Assembly: GCA_003013855.2 (NCBI GenBank)
Contig: ML058337.1
Coordinates: forward strand, 372,001-436,000
DNA length: 64,000 bases
DNA from: Liriodendron chinense
Lineage: Eukaryota > Streptophyta > Magnoliopsida > Magnoliales > Magnoliaceae
Reading direction: 5' to 3'
Shown here: in pieces, positions 21,541-33,186 of the stretch
Position numbering within the stretch: the first letter of the stretch is position 1
Layout of the letters: every line of letters starts with the position of its first letter
Position numbers and translations under genes: made by a program
Notes under the pieces: generated by a model
What the model was told of the DNA's origin: nothing
Database searches by the model: none
What the model saw: the letters and a program-made list of their open reading frames with translations, nothing else

Positions 21541-21830
21541 GACATCCAGGTTAACAGAGATGAGACACAGGCCGATACAGAGATGCAGGCAGATGTACAG
21601 GTTAGGTGGAACAGCCACCTGTACGAAGAAACCACCTAGAGATCGCAAGTTACCAACAAGGTATATGGATGACTCAAACATTGCATTTGCCCTCATTACA
21701 GATGATGGGGATCCGTCTAACTTTGACGAGGCACTACAGGATGTAGATGCTGAAAAGTGGAGGGCGGCAATGCAAGATGAGATGGACTCTCTGTATAAGA
21801 ATGAGACATGAAGCTTCCTATGGGCCGAAA
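21541..21830 (+). pseudogene. Copia reverse transcriptase, N-terminal end
   Basis: Frame with DSNIAFALITDDGDPSNFDE and KWRAAMQDEMDSLYKNET, the conserved 'W-x-x-A-M-x-x-E-M-x-S-L' entry into copia RT, ending a few codons later where foreign LTR sequence begins. The catalytic YVDD part is missing from the window. Confidence 0.87.
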
Positions 21831-22208
21831 AGTGAGTATTAGGACATTTTAAAATTCTTTTCACCTATTTAACTATTTTAACAAGTTAAACTAAGTAAGC
21901 AAGAGCACTTCGACTTCCAAGCTATTGTGAGTCTAATCGCATAGACTAGAAAAGATATAATTATTAAGATACTAGTCTATATGCATAGATTATTAATGAT
22001 TTAACTAATCAAGCAACTAATCTATGCAACCTATGTAAACTATATAAAATGTAATCATATAAGCTCAAGTTTATACAACTAGTGAAAATACATCTTATGT
22101 CTGCATATGCCATCTAGTGCCTAGCATACATTCCAATTAAGCATTCATAAGTAAGCAATTAAACATACAATGCATAATTATAAATGTGCTCAAATACATC
22201 AAAACACA
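21831..22208 (-). mobile_element. Fragment of an A/B-family LTR, minus strand
   Basis: The reverse complement aligns with the 3' third of solo LTRs A and B (for example the stretch around TATGCTAGGCACTAGAT and the GCTTACTTAGTTTAA block). It starts abruptly next to copia RT and ends abruptly next to the truncated Tekay 5' LTR, so it marks a rearranged border. It has no target duplication. Confidence 0.8.
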
Positions 22209-24644
22209 AGCAATTGTATGAAGATCACACTTTGAGGAAGCTATTCTATAGGTTGGATTAGTCTAGGAGGGCTTGGTGGACCTCACACAACTAAAACAAC
22301 CATTCTCAGGATCATTTTCATACAACTTCAGCAATTAGGGCCATTTTCACCAACACATGCAATATAAAAAACACCCATTTTAGCACCCTCCCCATTTCAT
22401 TTTCTTAGAAAATTGCTAAGAGAGGGAGAGAGTGAAGGAGAGAATGAGCTAGAGAATGTAAGAGGAAGAAGGAGGAGAGTGTGGAGGTTGTGCATGCCAC
22501 TCCATCTCTCACCATTCGCATCTACGTCGATCTACACACCGTAATTTTGCCCTGTATTGTTTTTATCCAGCCCATAGGTAAGGAAATGTAGTATACCACC
22601 TCAATTCATGAGTTTTCTTTTAAGGATATATTATCCTAACTTTTAACATGCAAGCTCTATTCATGTAGGTTTCCCTAAATTTCTTCAAGAAACCAAGGTA
22701 AGGACCATTTACCTCTAGGTTGCCTAGTCTTAAATGCCGTTAGATGTAGTTAATGCCTCCCTTTTGTGGCTGAGAATGCTTAGGACTAGTTGCTTGTTAT
22801 TAAATCTATATCTAGCTTTATTAATGGTGGATGCATGTTGTTTAAATCTAAATTCTCATTTTGCATGTTAGGATTTGGATGCTCATTTATTAATTTGTTC
22901 TAGTACAATGAACCAATGTTATGCCAACGATAATGCCATGCTAGAATGTTGCTGAATTTATGCCTAGCTTCATTGATGTTTAATGCATGTTGGTTAAACC
23001 TTGAATCTTAATTTGCATGTTAGGATTTGGATGCTTATCTCTTAATTTGTGCTTGAGGGATGAGCCGATGCTATGACAATGATATTGCCATGCTGAAATG
23101 TTGTTTAAACATGCTCATGAATGCTAAAATTCAGTTAAACTATGCTTACCATCTTGCTATGTTTTCATGGGATTGTATGATTATGCAACATGCTTATTAG
23201 TTAACTCAAATACCTGTATTCTTTATGCTTCTGTTGAAATTGGACCTGTGAGATGGTTCGGCTTGGCACTTATACATGGATTGGGGTCGCCGCTTGAGGT
23301 CGGCTACCCAGTTGGTGAGTACGGTCAATTTGGGGTTGAATTTGGATGACCGTCTGTAGTTTAAGGACTACATGGGACACTTGTGCCCAAGGTTGATCTC
23401 GCCAACCTTCTACCTTGTTGAATGTGCTAGCCCAATGCTATGTTGGACATGCTTATTGCATTATGGTCATAATATTTCTAGAATCCAAAGTACCAACACT
23501 ACCACTGGAGTGGCCCACTTATAAACTATATAGTGAATCGATCCCTAAGTCTCATGAGCTAGGCATGGTGGAATGGGGCTTATGTCCAAGTTGTTGGCCT
23601 ATGCTAGGGTGGTGTCTCCTCGTAGTGACCATTAAGCACCCGTGGAGGTGATGAGCCTACCACCTGACTATGAGAATGAGTGACGAGGCCTTTTCCCACC
23701 TGAGTTGGGTGTGACTAACGAGTCACAACCAAATTAGGCCTTTGGGTGAATAACTCGAGTATGGATCAAGTGGTTACTGACGATGATAGGCGTTAGCAGT
23801 GCAGGGAGCCAGATGGTCTCAGATTGACTTATTGAGAAGGTGTTGGTACGGTGGTTTCGCCAATCGATTGGATGACAAACTGGACTAACTAATTATTTGG
23901 CTAATCATGCATGGTTCTGGCATGCATTGTGTGTGGGTGATGCGGTGGTGCCCTAGTCACTGGCGGCTCGGCCTGTACGGGTGTTGGGGTGGTGCCCCTC
24001 ACCGTTTGTTGTGGAAAAATAGTGTCTAGGTATGCATCTACATATCATTCTTACGTGCATTATATAACTAGCTTAGTCTTCTTTTTGTTTGATGCTTGAT
24101 GTTGAAATTCATTACCTGCATTGGATTCTATTTGATAACACGTGTAACTTAGGGAAATGGAACCACTGAGTTGATAAGTCATTTCCACTATGGGATAGTG
24201 TTTTAAAACACCAACCAGACGACATGTATGATGCAGGTACGCTCGAGGCGGACTTAATAGTGGAGTACAAGGTAGAGGAACTCGACGAGCACTCATACTT
24301 CTAGTTCGCGGATGGCCAGGCTTAGAGGAGAGCCGTGGCAGATCTTTTTGGAGCTAAAAGCCTTGGCCATGACCCAACTAGCGTAGTGTTAGCCTTTCGT
24401 TGGAGATGGGTTATTGGGGATTTCCCTACGGGGCCCCTTGAGCGAGACAGTAGTTGTATATTTTGGATCTTATCTGTTGTGTTTTGGATAGTCTTATTTC
24501 ATGATAGGGTTTGCTTTATTTCAGCTGGGATTATTCATAAATGCTGATGATTAAACTTAATTAATGATCATGCATTACATAATGTGGACCTGGGATATCG
24601 GAGATCGAGGACATCCATGACCCCTGACATCCAGTGGTGCCACA
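22209..24644 (+). repeat. 5' LTR of the Tekay-like element, 5'-truncated
   Basis: Aligns with 31795-33183 of the 3' LTR but lacks that copy's first 525 bp or so. It contains about 1 kb (roughly 23.0-23.97 kb) absent from the 3' copy. Confidence 0.85.
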
Positions 24645-24648
24645 AGAG

Positions 24649-24658
24649 TTGGTATCAC
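24649..24658 (+). other. Primer binding site of the Tekay-like element
   Basis: TTGGTATCAC begins five bases after the LTR end; TGGTATCA matches the initiator-Met tRNA complement. Confidence 0.65.
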
Positions 24659-24779
24659 AACTCAGCTTAGAAAACAAACTAGACAGTGGAATAAGGACCC
24701 ACCAAAATACAAGTAGATGATATAGGTAGAACACATGAGATAGAGAGATAAACCTTAGGATCCAGACTGGATGGACCAA

Positions 24780-25560
24780 TCCTTATACGAGAGGAGGAAA
24801 TTCTTATACTAGGAGAGTGCGGAGGTTATGCAACAAATGCTACAACTTTTATAGTAACAACAACTGACCCTCACCGCACTGACGGGTGCGGTCATCCAGA
24901 ACGCGGGCAACGCCTCGGTAACACCCGTTCAGAATGCGAGAAGCACCCAAGCAACACCACCTCTGCTTCCTTCCTCACCATGTCATGCCCCAGTCTATAA
25001 GGAGGGGCTCTTCGAGCGCTTCTAAAAGTTTAGACCATCCACGTTTTTGGGGTCCCATAATCACGTTGAGGCCGAGTATTGGCTAAATCGGATCACGAAG
25101 CTGATTCCCCTTTCATTGTTCAGAGGCGGAGCAAGTGGAATTAGTGATTTCGCCTTGGAGAAGGAAGCAGACCTATGGTGGTACAATGTCCTCCGCACCA
25201 TTCCAAGGGGACACGTGTAGACCTGGAGGGAATTTAAAACTAGGTTCTATGACAAGTTCTACCCGGTCACTTACAAGCACGAGTGAGAGAATTAGTTCCT
25301 CCGACTACAATAGGGGAACATGTCCGTAGTCAAGTACGGGACTCATTTTTCTGAGCTAATGCGCTATACCTCAACTGTGGCAGCCGATGAAGGGGCTAAG
25401 CTATGTCGGTTTCTGGAAGGATTGCATCGGGAATTCGTACCAAGATGTGCTTCTCTAACATTTCCACATATGTAACGGCTCTGGATAAGGCCCCCCGCTC
25501 TGAACAAGATGCCCTATGCCTCTCTCGAGCCTAACTCCAAATGAACTCCCAAGATAAGTC
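24780..25560 (+). pseudogene. Tekay-like gag
   Basis: Read across frameshifts, the region shows the gag pattern 'F-x-x-P-x-F-x-G-...-A-E-x-W-L-x-x-I-x-K' (about 25010-25110), a Trp-Trp block and an 'F-x-x-x-F-Y-x-x-F-Y-P' block (25200-25265), and an M-x-V-x-x-Y segment. It is full of stops. A C-x2-C type knuckle was not confirmed. Confidence 0.7.
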
Positions 25561-25959
25561 AAAAGCTTCTACATTTGCTGCCCCTAGTAAGAAGGCTCAT
25601 TTCGAGCTGCAACCATTGCGTACTCTGCCCCTTATGCAGGCACCAAGTGGGGATCGAACCTGCACCTATTACGAAAAAGGCAGTCGTGTCTAGACCTATT
25701 GTAACACCAAAATGAAGGACCTTAACCTCAAGCCTCCCCGAGCGACAACTCGGCCGCAAGCTTGTGCACATACTTCGGCTCTTGGACAAACTAGGCCACC
25801 TCTATAAGCCGGGCGACCCCCTTTACCAAAAACTTGCCCGCACCCCGAGACCCGCAGCAATGGGAAGCAATCGAGTCCAGCAGGCTCACGTACATGCAAT
25901 GATCACTGAAGAACCGAAAATGCCAGGTCCCCTCCCATGAGCATTTAAAGATACCGCTT

Positions 25960-26215
25960 ATGTTTTCGAGACGCCTGTGCATGTATTAGTTAATACTTGC
26001 CACTACCTCCTTGATTTCATGCTCGCTAGTTAAGCGGTTAGGATTGAAGACCACCACTGTGCCAAGGATTGCAGTGGTGATTGCCATGGGATCTTACTCT
26101 GTCTCGTCAAAATCATGCCTCCAATGCCCCGTGGTCATAGGAGGGAAGGACGTACTCATGAATCTAGTCGTTGTTAGCATATACCACTATGACATCATTA
26201 TTGACATGGATTGAA
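25960..26215 (+). pseudogene. Tekay-like protease
   Basis: Frames around 25970-26210 give 'HVLVNTCHY' in place of the D-T/S-G active site, then SLVKRLGLKTTTVPRIAVVI and VVIGGKDVLMNLVVVSIYHY followed by DIIIDMD (family: D-x-I-L-G-M-D-W-L). The active-site Asp appears as Asn, so the enzyme is dead. Confidence 0.78.
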
Positions 26216-26972
26216 TATGGTAGAGGCCGAAATAGATTGTGGGACTAGGAGCATGATGATGCGACTTTTTGGAGGAGACTCCTTCACAATCCCCATCAAG
26301 ATTAGTTACAGGTACCATGTTGAACTTTACAACACCCGAAATATAAGTTATTATGACGGCATGACCATAGACGCCACACCGGTAGGGCAAGAATTTGAGA
26401 ATTTGTTCCACACAATACCAAGGCTTTCGCCACAGTGTGAGATCGATTTCACGATCGATCTAGTGCCTGGCATGACACCAATTGCATTACCAGCATACAA
26501 AATGCCTTCGTGTGAGTTGGAGGAACTGAGATGTCAAATAGGCAAGCTTTTGGACCACAATTTTATCCATCTCAGCGTGTCACCATAGGGAGCTCTGGCC
26601 TTGTTTGTGAAGAAGAAGGAAGGGACACAACGGTTGTGTATCGATTACCGAAAGTTGAACAAAGTAACCGTGAATAACAAATACCTTCTTCCTTGGATTG
26701 ACGACTTATTCGACCAACTGAGGGGTGCATGATACTTCTCTAAGATAGATTTGCAGTCCGAGTACCATCAACTACGTGTTATAAAGGAAAACATACCCAA
26801 GACGACTTTCTAGATGAGTTTTGGACAAGACGAATTCCTTGTGATTCGTTTTGGCCTCACCAACGCACCTGCGGTATTCATGGATCTAACGAATAGGGTG
26901 TTCAGACCATTTCTATACTATTGCGTCATAGTGTTCAACGACTACATCCTGGTGTACTCTAAGAGTCACGAA
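26216..26972 (+). pseudogene. Tekay-like reverse transcriptase, first part
   Basis: Includes PIALPAYKMPSCELEELRCQ, then 'ALFVKKKEGTQRLCIDYRKL' with NKVT, the SKIDLQSEYHQLRV block (family: K-I-D-L-R-S-G-Y-H-Q), FGLTNAPAVFMDLTNRVF and VIVFNDYILVYSKSHE. The catalytic 'F-I-D-D-I-L' reads F-N-D-Y-I-L. Solo LTR B starts right after Ser-His-Glu. Confidence 0.9.
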
Positions 26973-28909
26973 TGTTAGTGCACTTTTCCGTGGCATACTA
27001 GTGCACCTTGTTTGTCAATCACTTAGGTCAGTGAGTCTAGTGTCGGTTGAGCATGATGAAGACGAAGACCGAAGACTCAAGTGACCCTGCTGCATCAAGG
27101 AAGAAGAAACAGGTAAAAGTGATGCCTTGATGTGCCTTAACCTTGACCAAAACCCAACCCCTTAACCTCTTTGATGACCTTGACCATATTAGGAAACCTT
27201 TAGTCATCATAGATTGGCCCCTAGGTGTCCCAAAAGATCACCTATACCTTGGCCTTTGAAGTGGGTTGAAGAATAGATTGGTCAGCAAAACTACAGGCTG
27301 AACCCAGGCCTGTTCGACCAGTCAAGACCGGTCGGACTGGCTTCCAGTCACATACAGCAGCTGTTGTGTTGAAGCAGGCAAGGGACCGACCGGTCTTGAC
27401 TGATCGGCTGGGCTAGTCCGATCGGTCACGACCGGTCAGACAGACCCCCCCACTAAGACAGCAACCTTCTGTCTTCAATAGGCCTCTGGTCGACCGGTCT
27501 TAGACCCTGGACAACCGGTCGTGGACCCCTGGCCGACCGGTCACGACCGGTAGCTGTTATTTGCCTGTTTTTAATCCGTTGCACATGCTTTTATAAAGGG
27601 GCTTGGCTTGTTTTGAGGGGCAAGGAGAGGGATTTCGAGAGGAGTGAAGCCACCATTGTTGGAGACCATTTGAGGCTCATTCTCAACCTATGCAAGGCAT
27701 CTTCCTTGTGCTTTAACACAAGATTGGAGCATTCTAAGCTCATAAAGAAGATGACCTTCATTCCCTCTTGATCTCTAGAGTTTGGACCTTCCTTGATAGG
27801 CATATCCTTGTCCAAAACTCTAAGATGAGATCATTGTAGGAAAGAGACTCTAGGCAACCCATTTCTATTAGTAATAGAGTTCTCAAACCTATCCTCCTAT
27901 CACCTTAGGGATCTCAAAGGCATCACATGCACGGTGTTTGATCAAGTGTAGCTGAGGCATTGACGACGTAACGGCAACACGATCGAGGGAGCAAGGGAAA
28001 CTGATTGAAGCACGGGAGAGTAGAGATCAAGCAACCCGAACCGGCGCTGAACAAGGGGCTCATCGGACAAGTAAGGTTGTCTTTATTGAGAGTCCATCTA
28101 GAGTTTGTTTGTCAAACTCAAACTAGGTACGTTGGCCGTTCCTTGGCCCGTTTGTCGGCCTAAAGACTAGGGGTTGTTTGGCACTCCTTGGCTCATAAGC
28201 CGGGCCTAAACAAAGTCTCCAAGGGGAAGCCTCCGACACGGGAGTGAACGTGCATCGGGTTGAGAGTTAGCCTATGTTCAAAACTCCGATTATGGTTGAG
28301 AAGTGAACCGGTAAAACCTCCGTGTGAAGGTTGAGAGGTGAACCTCATTTAAAACCTCCGATAGTGAATGCCGGTGTGCTCAAAGGAGTTGAGTACTTGA
28401 ATCGGGATTGGAGTAGACCCAAAGTCGAACCACTATACATGCTTGTGTTTGTGATTGTTTTGAGCATATTGTTATCTTATCATTGGATGTTTAATTGTTT
28501 AATTATGAATGCTTGATAGGAATGTATGCTAGACACTAGATAGACACACCACACACAAGATGTACTTTCACTAGTAGTGGACTTGAGCTCATTGATCCAT
28601 TCTCATAAGTCTACATAGGTTGTGTAGATTAGGAGCTTGATTAGTTATATCATTTCATTATCTATGCATGCTTAAGACTAGGTTGTTTATTGCTTAAACC
28701 ATATGCTAGTCTTGTGATTGGACCCACTTAGGCTTGAAAGCCGAAGTGTTCTTGCTTACTTAGTTTAATTTGTTAAATTGTGTACGTAGGTGAACAAAAT
28801 TTCAAAAAGGTCCTAATCACCCCCTCCTATAGGTTTAGCCATAGTTCTAGTTGCTCTTTAAGCTTCCACACATACGAAGGTGTCGTATTAGACTACCGAC
28901 GTATTTTTA
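26973..28909 (+). mobile_element. Solo LTR B (1937 bp), same family as LTR A
   Basis: Starts TGTTAGTGCACTTTTC and ends GACGTATTTTTA (the expected final CA has decayed), with exact target copies ACGAA at 26968-26972 and 28910-28914. Removing it and one ACGAA restores continuity of the chromovirus RT. It aligns with LTR A at both ends, around the TATA region and in the 3' half, but not in the U3 palindrome cluster. Confidence 0.93.
27313..27600 (+). promoter_or_regulatory. U3 palindrome cluster of LTR B (GACCGGTC) and TATA
   Basis: GACCGGTC or one-base variants recur about ten times between 27313 and 27555 (e.g. AAGACCGGTCGGAC, GGACCGACCGGTCTTG, CACGACCGGTCAGA). TTATAAAGG at 27591-27599 is the TATA box, about 40 bp downstream of the last motif. 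Confidence 0.75.
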
Positions 28910-29650
28910 ACGAAGACCATGAAAAACATCTTCGGGTAGTGTTAGGCACCCTTAGGCAACACAAGTTATACACAAAATACTATAAGTGTGACTTTTGGAA
29001 GGAGGAAGTGTAATTCCCTGGGCATGTGGTCTCAGACGCCGGAATTTCAATAGATCATGCTAAGATAACGGCCGTGCAAGATTGGGAGCAACCCAAATTA
29101 GCAACCGAAGTGAGAAGCTTCCTTGGACTGGAAGGCTTCTACCGTCGGTTCATCAAGGACCTCCAAAATTACGTGACCTCTCTCCCAACTTACTTGTAAC
29201 GACATCAAATTTGCATGGAATGAGAAGGCAAAGGCCACATTTTAAGAGCTCAAGGATAAGCTAACCTTCAATCTCGTCTTGGTCTTACCTGAGTAAGGCG
29301 TCAAATACATGGTATTCACTGACGCGTCGCGAGTCGAGCTGGGATGCGTGCTGATGCAGAAGGATAGAGTAATCACCTATGCATCTTGGTAGTTGCGGAA
29401 ACATGAGAAGAACTATCCCACACACAACTTGGAGTTGGCCGCTATCATCTTCGCCCTGAAGCTATGGAAACACTATTTATATGGGGAGGAGTTTGAGTTC
29501 TTTTCTAATCACAAGAGCTTGAAGCACATCTTCACCCAATGTGATCTAAACTTGATATAAAGAAGTTAGATGGAAACACTAAAGGGCTTTAATTTTTTGA
29601 ATTGTCTTACCACCCAATAAGGCCAATTTGGTGGCCGACACCCTGAGTCA
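28910..29650 (+). pseudogene. Tekay-like RT end and RNase H
   Basis: RT resumes at the target duplication: HEKHLRVVLGTLRQHKLYTK, then the FLGLEGFYRRFIKD block. RNase H follows with VFTDASRVELGCVLMQK, ITYASW, LRKHEKNYPTHNLELAAIIF and HKSLKHIFTQ. Stops and a frameshift near 29200-29290 are present. Confidence 0.9.
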
Positions 29651-29819
29651 CAAGAAGGCGTTGGAATTTGCGGCGCCCCTTATGATAAGGGAATGGAGCA
29701 TGGTAGAGTTTATGCGAGACTTCGAGTTGAAGCTCACCATAAAAGAACCGTTTGTTGGGATAGCTCATCTCAGAGTGGAGCCAGAGATAAACTATAAGAT
29801 CGTTGAGGCCTAAAATTCA

Positions 29820-30760
29820 GATGAGTCATTGCAAAGAAAGAAAGAATTGGCCGCGTGGGACGTTGAGTTCGAATGGCATGTCAGAAGTGATGGGGACCTA
29901 CGATTCCAAGGCCGTTTGTGCGTTCCGAACATCCAAGAACTGAGGACCAAAATCATGGACTTGGCCCATAAATCTAAGTTGGCCATGCACCTAGGGAGCA
30001 CCAAAATGTATTGGGACATGAGAAGAAACTATTGATAGGATAATATGAAGCGCAAGATCGCAGAATACGTGTCTAGATGCCTCACATGTCAACAAATAAA
30101 AAACGAGCACCGCAACCTCCGAGGCTACTCTAGCTATGCTGGTAGCTGAGTAGAAGTGGGACTTCATTTCTATGGACTTTATTTCGGGGCTATCCAAAAC
30201 GAAGAAGGGACATGACTCCATCTGGGTTATAGTAGACCGGTTGACTAAGTCGGCTCATTTATTACTCGTGCATTCTTCGCACAATGCAGAAGACTTGGTC
30301 AAGATAGACATTAAGGAAATCGTGCGGTTGCACGAGGTGCCCCACGAGATCGTGTTGGACCGGGACGCCCATTTTACATCAGTCTTTCGGGCATGAACTT
30401 AGCAAACCACGAGAACTAGGTTAACCTATAGTACAACATTCCATCCATAGACGGATGGCCAAACGGAGCAGGGTGAACTAAATATTGGAGGATATGCTTC
30501 GCGCTTGTGCGCTAGACTTCAAGGATAGCTGGGATGAGTGCCTCCCCTATGCAAATTTCTCTTATAACAATAACTACCAAGCGAGTATCTGCATGGCTCC
30601 GTATGAGGCCCTATACAGATGCCCTTGCTGAGTTCGACATTGTTGGACCGAAGTAAGAGAGAGGAGGATGATCAGGTTGGAATTAGTGTAGCAAACCTCG
30701 CAGAAAATCGACACCATTAGGAGGCGCCTGCAAACGACACAAAGTCGCTAAAAGAATTAC
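29820..30760 (+). pseudogene. Tekay-like integrase
   Basis: Shows KIMDLAHKSKLAMHLGSTKM and MYWDMRRNY (the H-x-G-x-x-K-M-x-x-D-L-x-R-x-Y-W region), CLTCQQIKNEH, WDFISMDFISGLSKTKKGHD, VIVDRLTKSAHLLLV and EVPHEIVLDRDAHFTSVFRA. The last motif keeps the catalytic D in 'S-D-R-D-x-x-F-T-S' with Ser changed to Leu. Several stops. Confidence 0.9.
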
Positions 30761-31225
30761 ATCGATGAGTGTAGGAGATCTTTTAGAATTTGAAGAAGGG
30801 GCGCACGTATGTATGAAGATTTCACCAATGGAGGGAATACTTTGTTTTGGAAAGAAAGGGAAGCTAGCTCCACGCTACATTGGCCCATTCCAAATTCTGA
30901 ATCGGGTAGGCACAGTTGCCTATCGCCTTGCATTGTTAACTCCTCTTGTGGGAGTGCATAACATATTTCATGTTTCAATACTAAAGAGGTATGTGCCAGA
31001 CCCGTCGCACATCATAAAGTGGGAGAAAGTTTGATCTTTAAGAGAATGCCACCTACCTATTGCGTCCAACCCACATCCTAGATAAGAAAGAACAAGTCCT
31101 TCGCAATAAGGTTAGCCCACTAGTCAAGGTATTGTGGATGCATTAGTCAGCAAAAGAGGCAACATGGGAGACTGAGGTTGAAATATGAAAGAACTACCCT
31201 CAACTCTCAAAACAATAAGAAAATG
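30761..31225 (+). pseudogene. Integrase tail and degenerate chromodomain
   Basis: GKKGKLAPRYIGPFQILNRV, then VAYRLALLTPLVGVHNIFHV with SILKRYVPDPSHI is the integrase tail of the Tekay/Del group. After a frameshift, 31075-31215 reads a chromodomain-like 'SPLVKVLW' block followed by EATWETE and a YPQL end, with Trp, Glu-Ala-Thr-Trp-Glu kept but stops inserted. This supports the chromovirus assignment. Confidence 0.85.
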
Positions 31226-31256
31226 TATGAAATTTTGAGGACAAAATTATTTTTCT

Positions 31257-31270
31257 GAGGAGGGGTAGAT
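31257..31270 (+). other. Polypurine tract of the Tekay-like element
   Basis: GAGGAGGGGTAGAT directly abuts the 3' LTR start TGTAACG. Confidence 0.8.
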
Positions 31271-33183
31271 TGTAACGCCCTGTAAAATCATCATTTTCGA
31301 ACCCAAGCACATCCTCGGGCCATGTCATACAAACGTCACATTAGGCTGAATAATTAACCTCATTTAACCTTAAAAAACATTAATATCATTAAGATAAACT
31401 TAGACGCACTCGTAATATGACCCTATACCACCCATCCTAGGACCAATGAATTCGAAACTTGGGTGGAATAACCTTCTCACCGGGCTTGACAAGCTTGGAT
31501 AGATGTCATTGGGAAGTCAGTGCTTGAAATTGCGTAATTGTAAGAACTAGTTAGAGCACTTGTAAGTGCAAGTCCTCCTAAGTAGAAACTAACCCAAACA
31601 ATCATTACCACCCACACTTTTTCTTAAGCGGGCTATTAGGACCCTTGTATGTCTATGAAATTTAGAACTTAAGCTCTAAATATAGCCTTTAACTCATCTC
31701 CAAGGCCGCAACACCGATCGATGCTCGGTGATCGTTGAATGAACCTTCCTTTGTACCCGATAAGCGCCGCATCCGAATGCCAAGAAATTATAACAGTACA
31801 AAAATCACACCTTGAGGAAGCTATCCCATAGGTTGGATTACTCTAGGAGGGCCCCACACAACTAAAATAACCACTCCCAGGGCCATTTTCATATAACTTT
31901 AGCAACTAGGGTCATTTTCACCAACACATGCAATATAAAAAACACCTATTCCAACACTCTCCCCATTTCATTTTCTTAGAAAATTACTAAGAGAGGGAGA
32001 GAGTGAGCTAGAGAGTGTGAGAGGAGGAAGGAGGAGAGTAGTGGAGGTTATGCATGCCACTCCACCTCTCACCATTCTCACCTACGACGAACTAGACGCG
32101 GTAATTCCACCCCGAATCATTGTATCCAACCCAAATGTAAGGAAATATAGCTCAACACCCTCAATTCCTAAGTTTTCTTTTAAGGATATATTATCCCAAT
32201 TTTTAACATGCAAGCTCTATTCATGTAGGTTTCTCCAAATTTCTTCAAGAAACCAAGGTAAGGACCATTTACCTCTAGGTTGCCTAATCTTAAATGCCGT
32301 TAGATGTAGTTAATGCCTTCCTTTTGTGGCTAAGAATGCTTAGGACTAGTTGCTTGTTGTTGAATCTATGGCTAGCTTTATTAATGATAGATGCATGTTG
32401 TTTAAATCTAAATTCTCAGTTTGCATGAGAGGATTTGGATGCTCATTTATTGATTTGTGCTAGTGGAATGAACAAATGTTATGCCAATGATAATGCCATG
32501 CTAGAATGTTGCTGAATTTATGCCTAGCTTCATTGATGTTTGATGCCAATGGGTGTTGGAGTGGTGCCCCTCACCGTCTGCTGTGGAAAAATGGTGTCTG
32601 GGCATGCATCTGCATATCATTCATACATCCATTATATAACTAGCTTAGTCTTCTTTTTGTTTGATGCTTGGTGTTGAAATTCATTACCCTTCATTAGACT
32701 GTATTTGATAAAATATGTAACCTAGGGAAATGGAACCACTGAGTTGATCATTCACTCCTACTCTGGGACAGTGTTTTAAAACACCAACCAAAGGACATGT
32801 ATGACTTAGGTACGCTTGAGGCGGACTCGATAGCGGAGTACGAGGTAGAGGAGCCCGACGAGGACTCGTACTTCTAGTTCGCGGATGGCCAGGCCTAGCA
32901 GAGAGCCTTGACAGATCTTTTTGAAACCAAGAGTCTTGACTATGGCCCAACTAGCGTAGTGTTAGCCTTTATTTAGACATAGGTTATTAGGGATTTCCCT
33001 ATAGGGCCCCTTGAGCGAGACTATAGTTGTATATTTTGGATTTTATCTGTTGCATTTTGGATAATCTTATTTCATGACAGAGTTTGCTTTATTTGAACTG
33101 GGATTATTCATAAGTGTTGATGATTAAACTTAATTAATAATCATGCATTGCATAGTGTGAACCTGACATCCGGGGGTGCCACA
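31271..33183 (+). repeat. 3' LTR of the Tekay-like element, with internal deletion
   Basis: Complete at both ends (TGTAACGCCC...TGCCACA) but missing about 1 kb after 32545, where it jumps to GGGTGTTGGAGTGG. A full LTR would be near 2.9 kb. Confidence 0.87.
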
Positions 33184-33186
33184 AGT

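Larger units (their letters stand above)
22209..33183 (+). mobile_element. Tekay-like Ty3/gypsy chromovirus, nested in the copia RT
   Basis: The long LTRs (22209-24644, 5'-truncated; 31271-33183, internally deleted) bound gag, protease, RT, RNase H, integrase and a chromodomain remnant, all plus strand. The 3' LTR begins TGTAACGCCC after a GAGGAGGGGTAGAT polypurine tract and both LTRs end TGCCACA. The right border lies exactly between copia RT codons. The left border is destroyed. Solo LTR B interrupts RT. Confidence 0.9.

Noticed and set aside
23167..24547. Several 60-78-residue open frames between 23.1 and 24.6 kb
   Set aside because: They lie in the 5' LTR of the Tekay-like element and match no protein.
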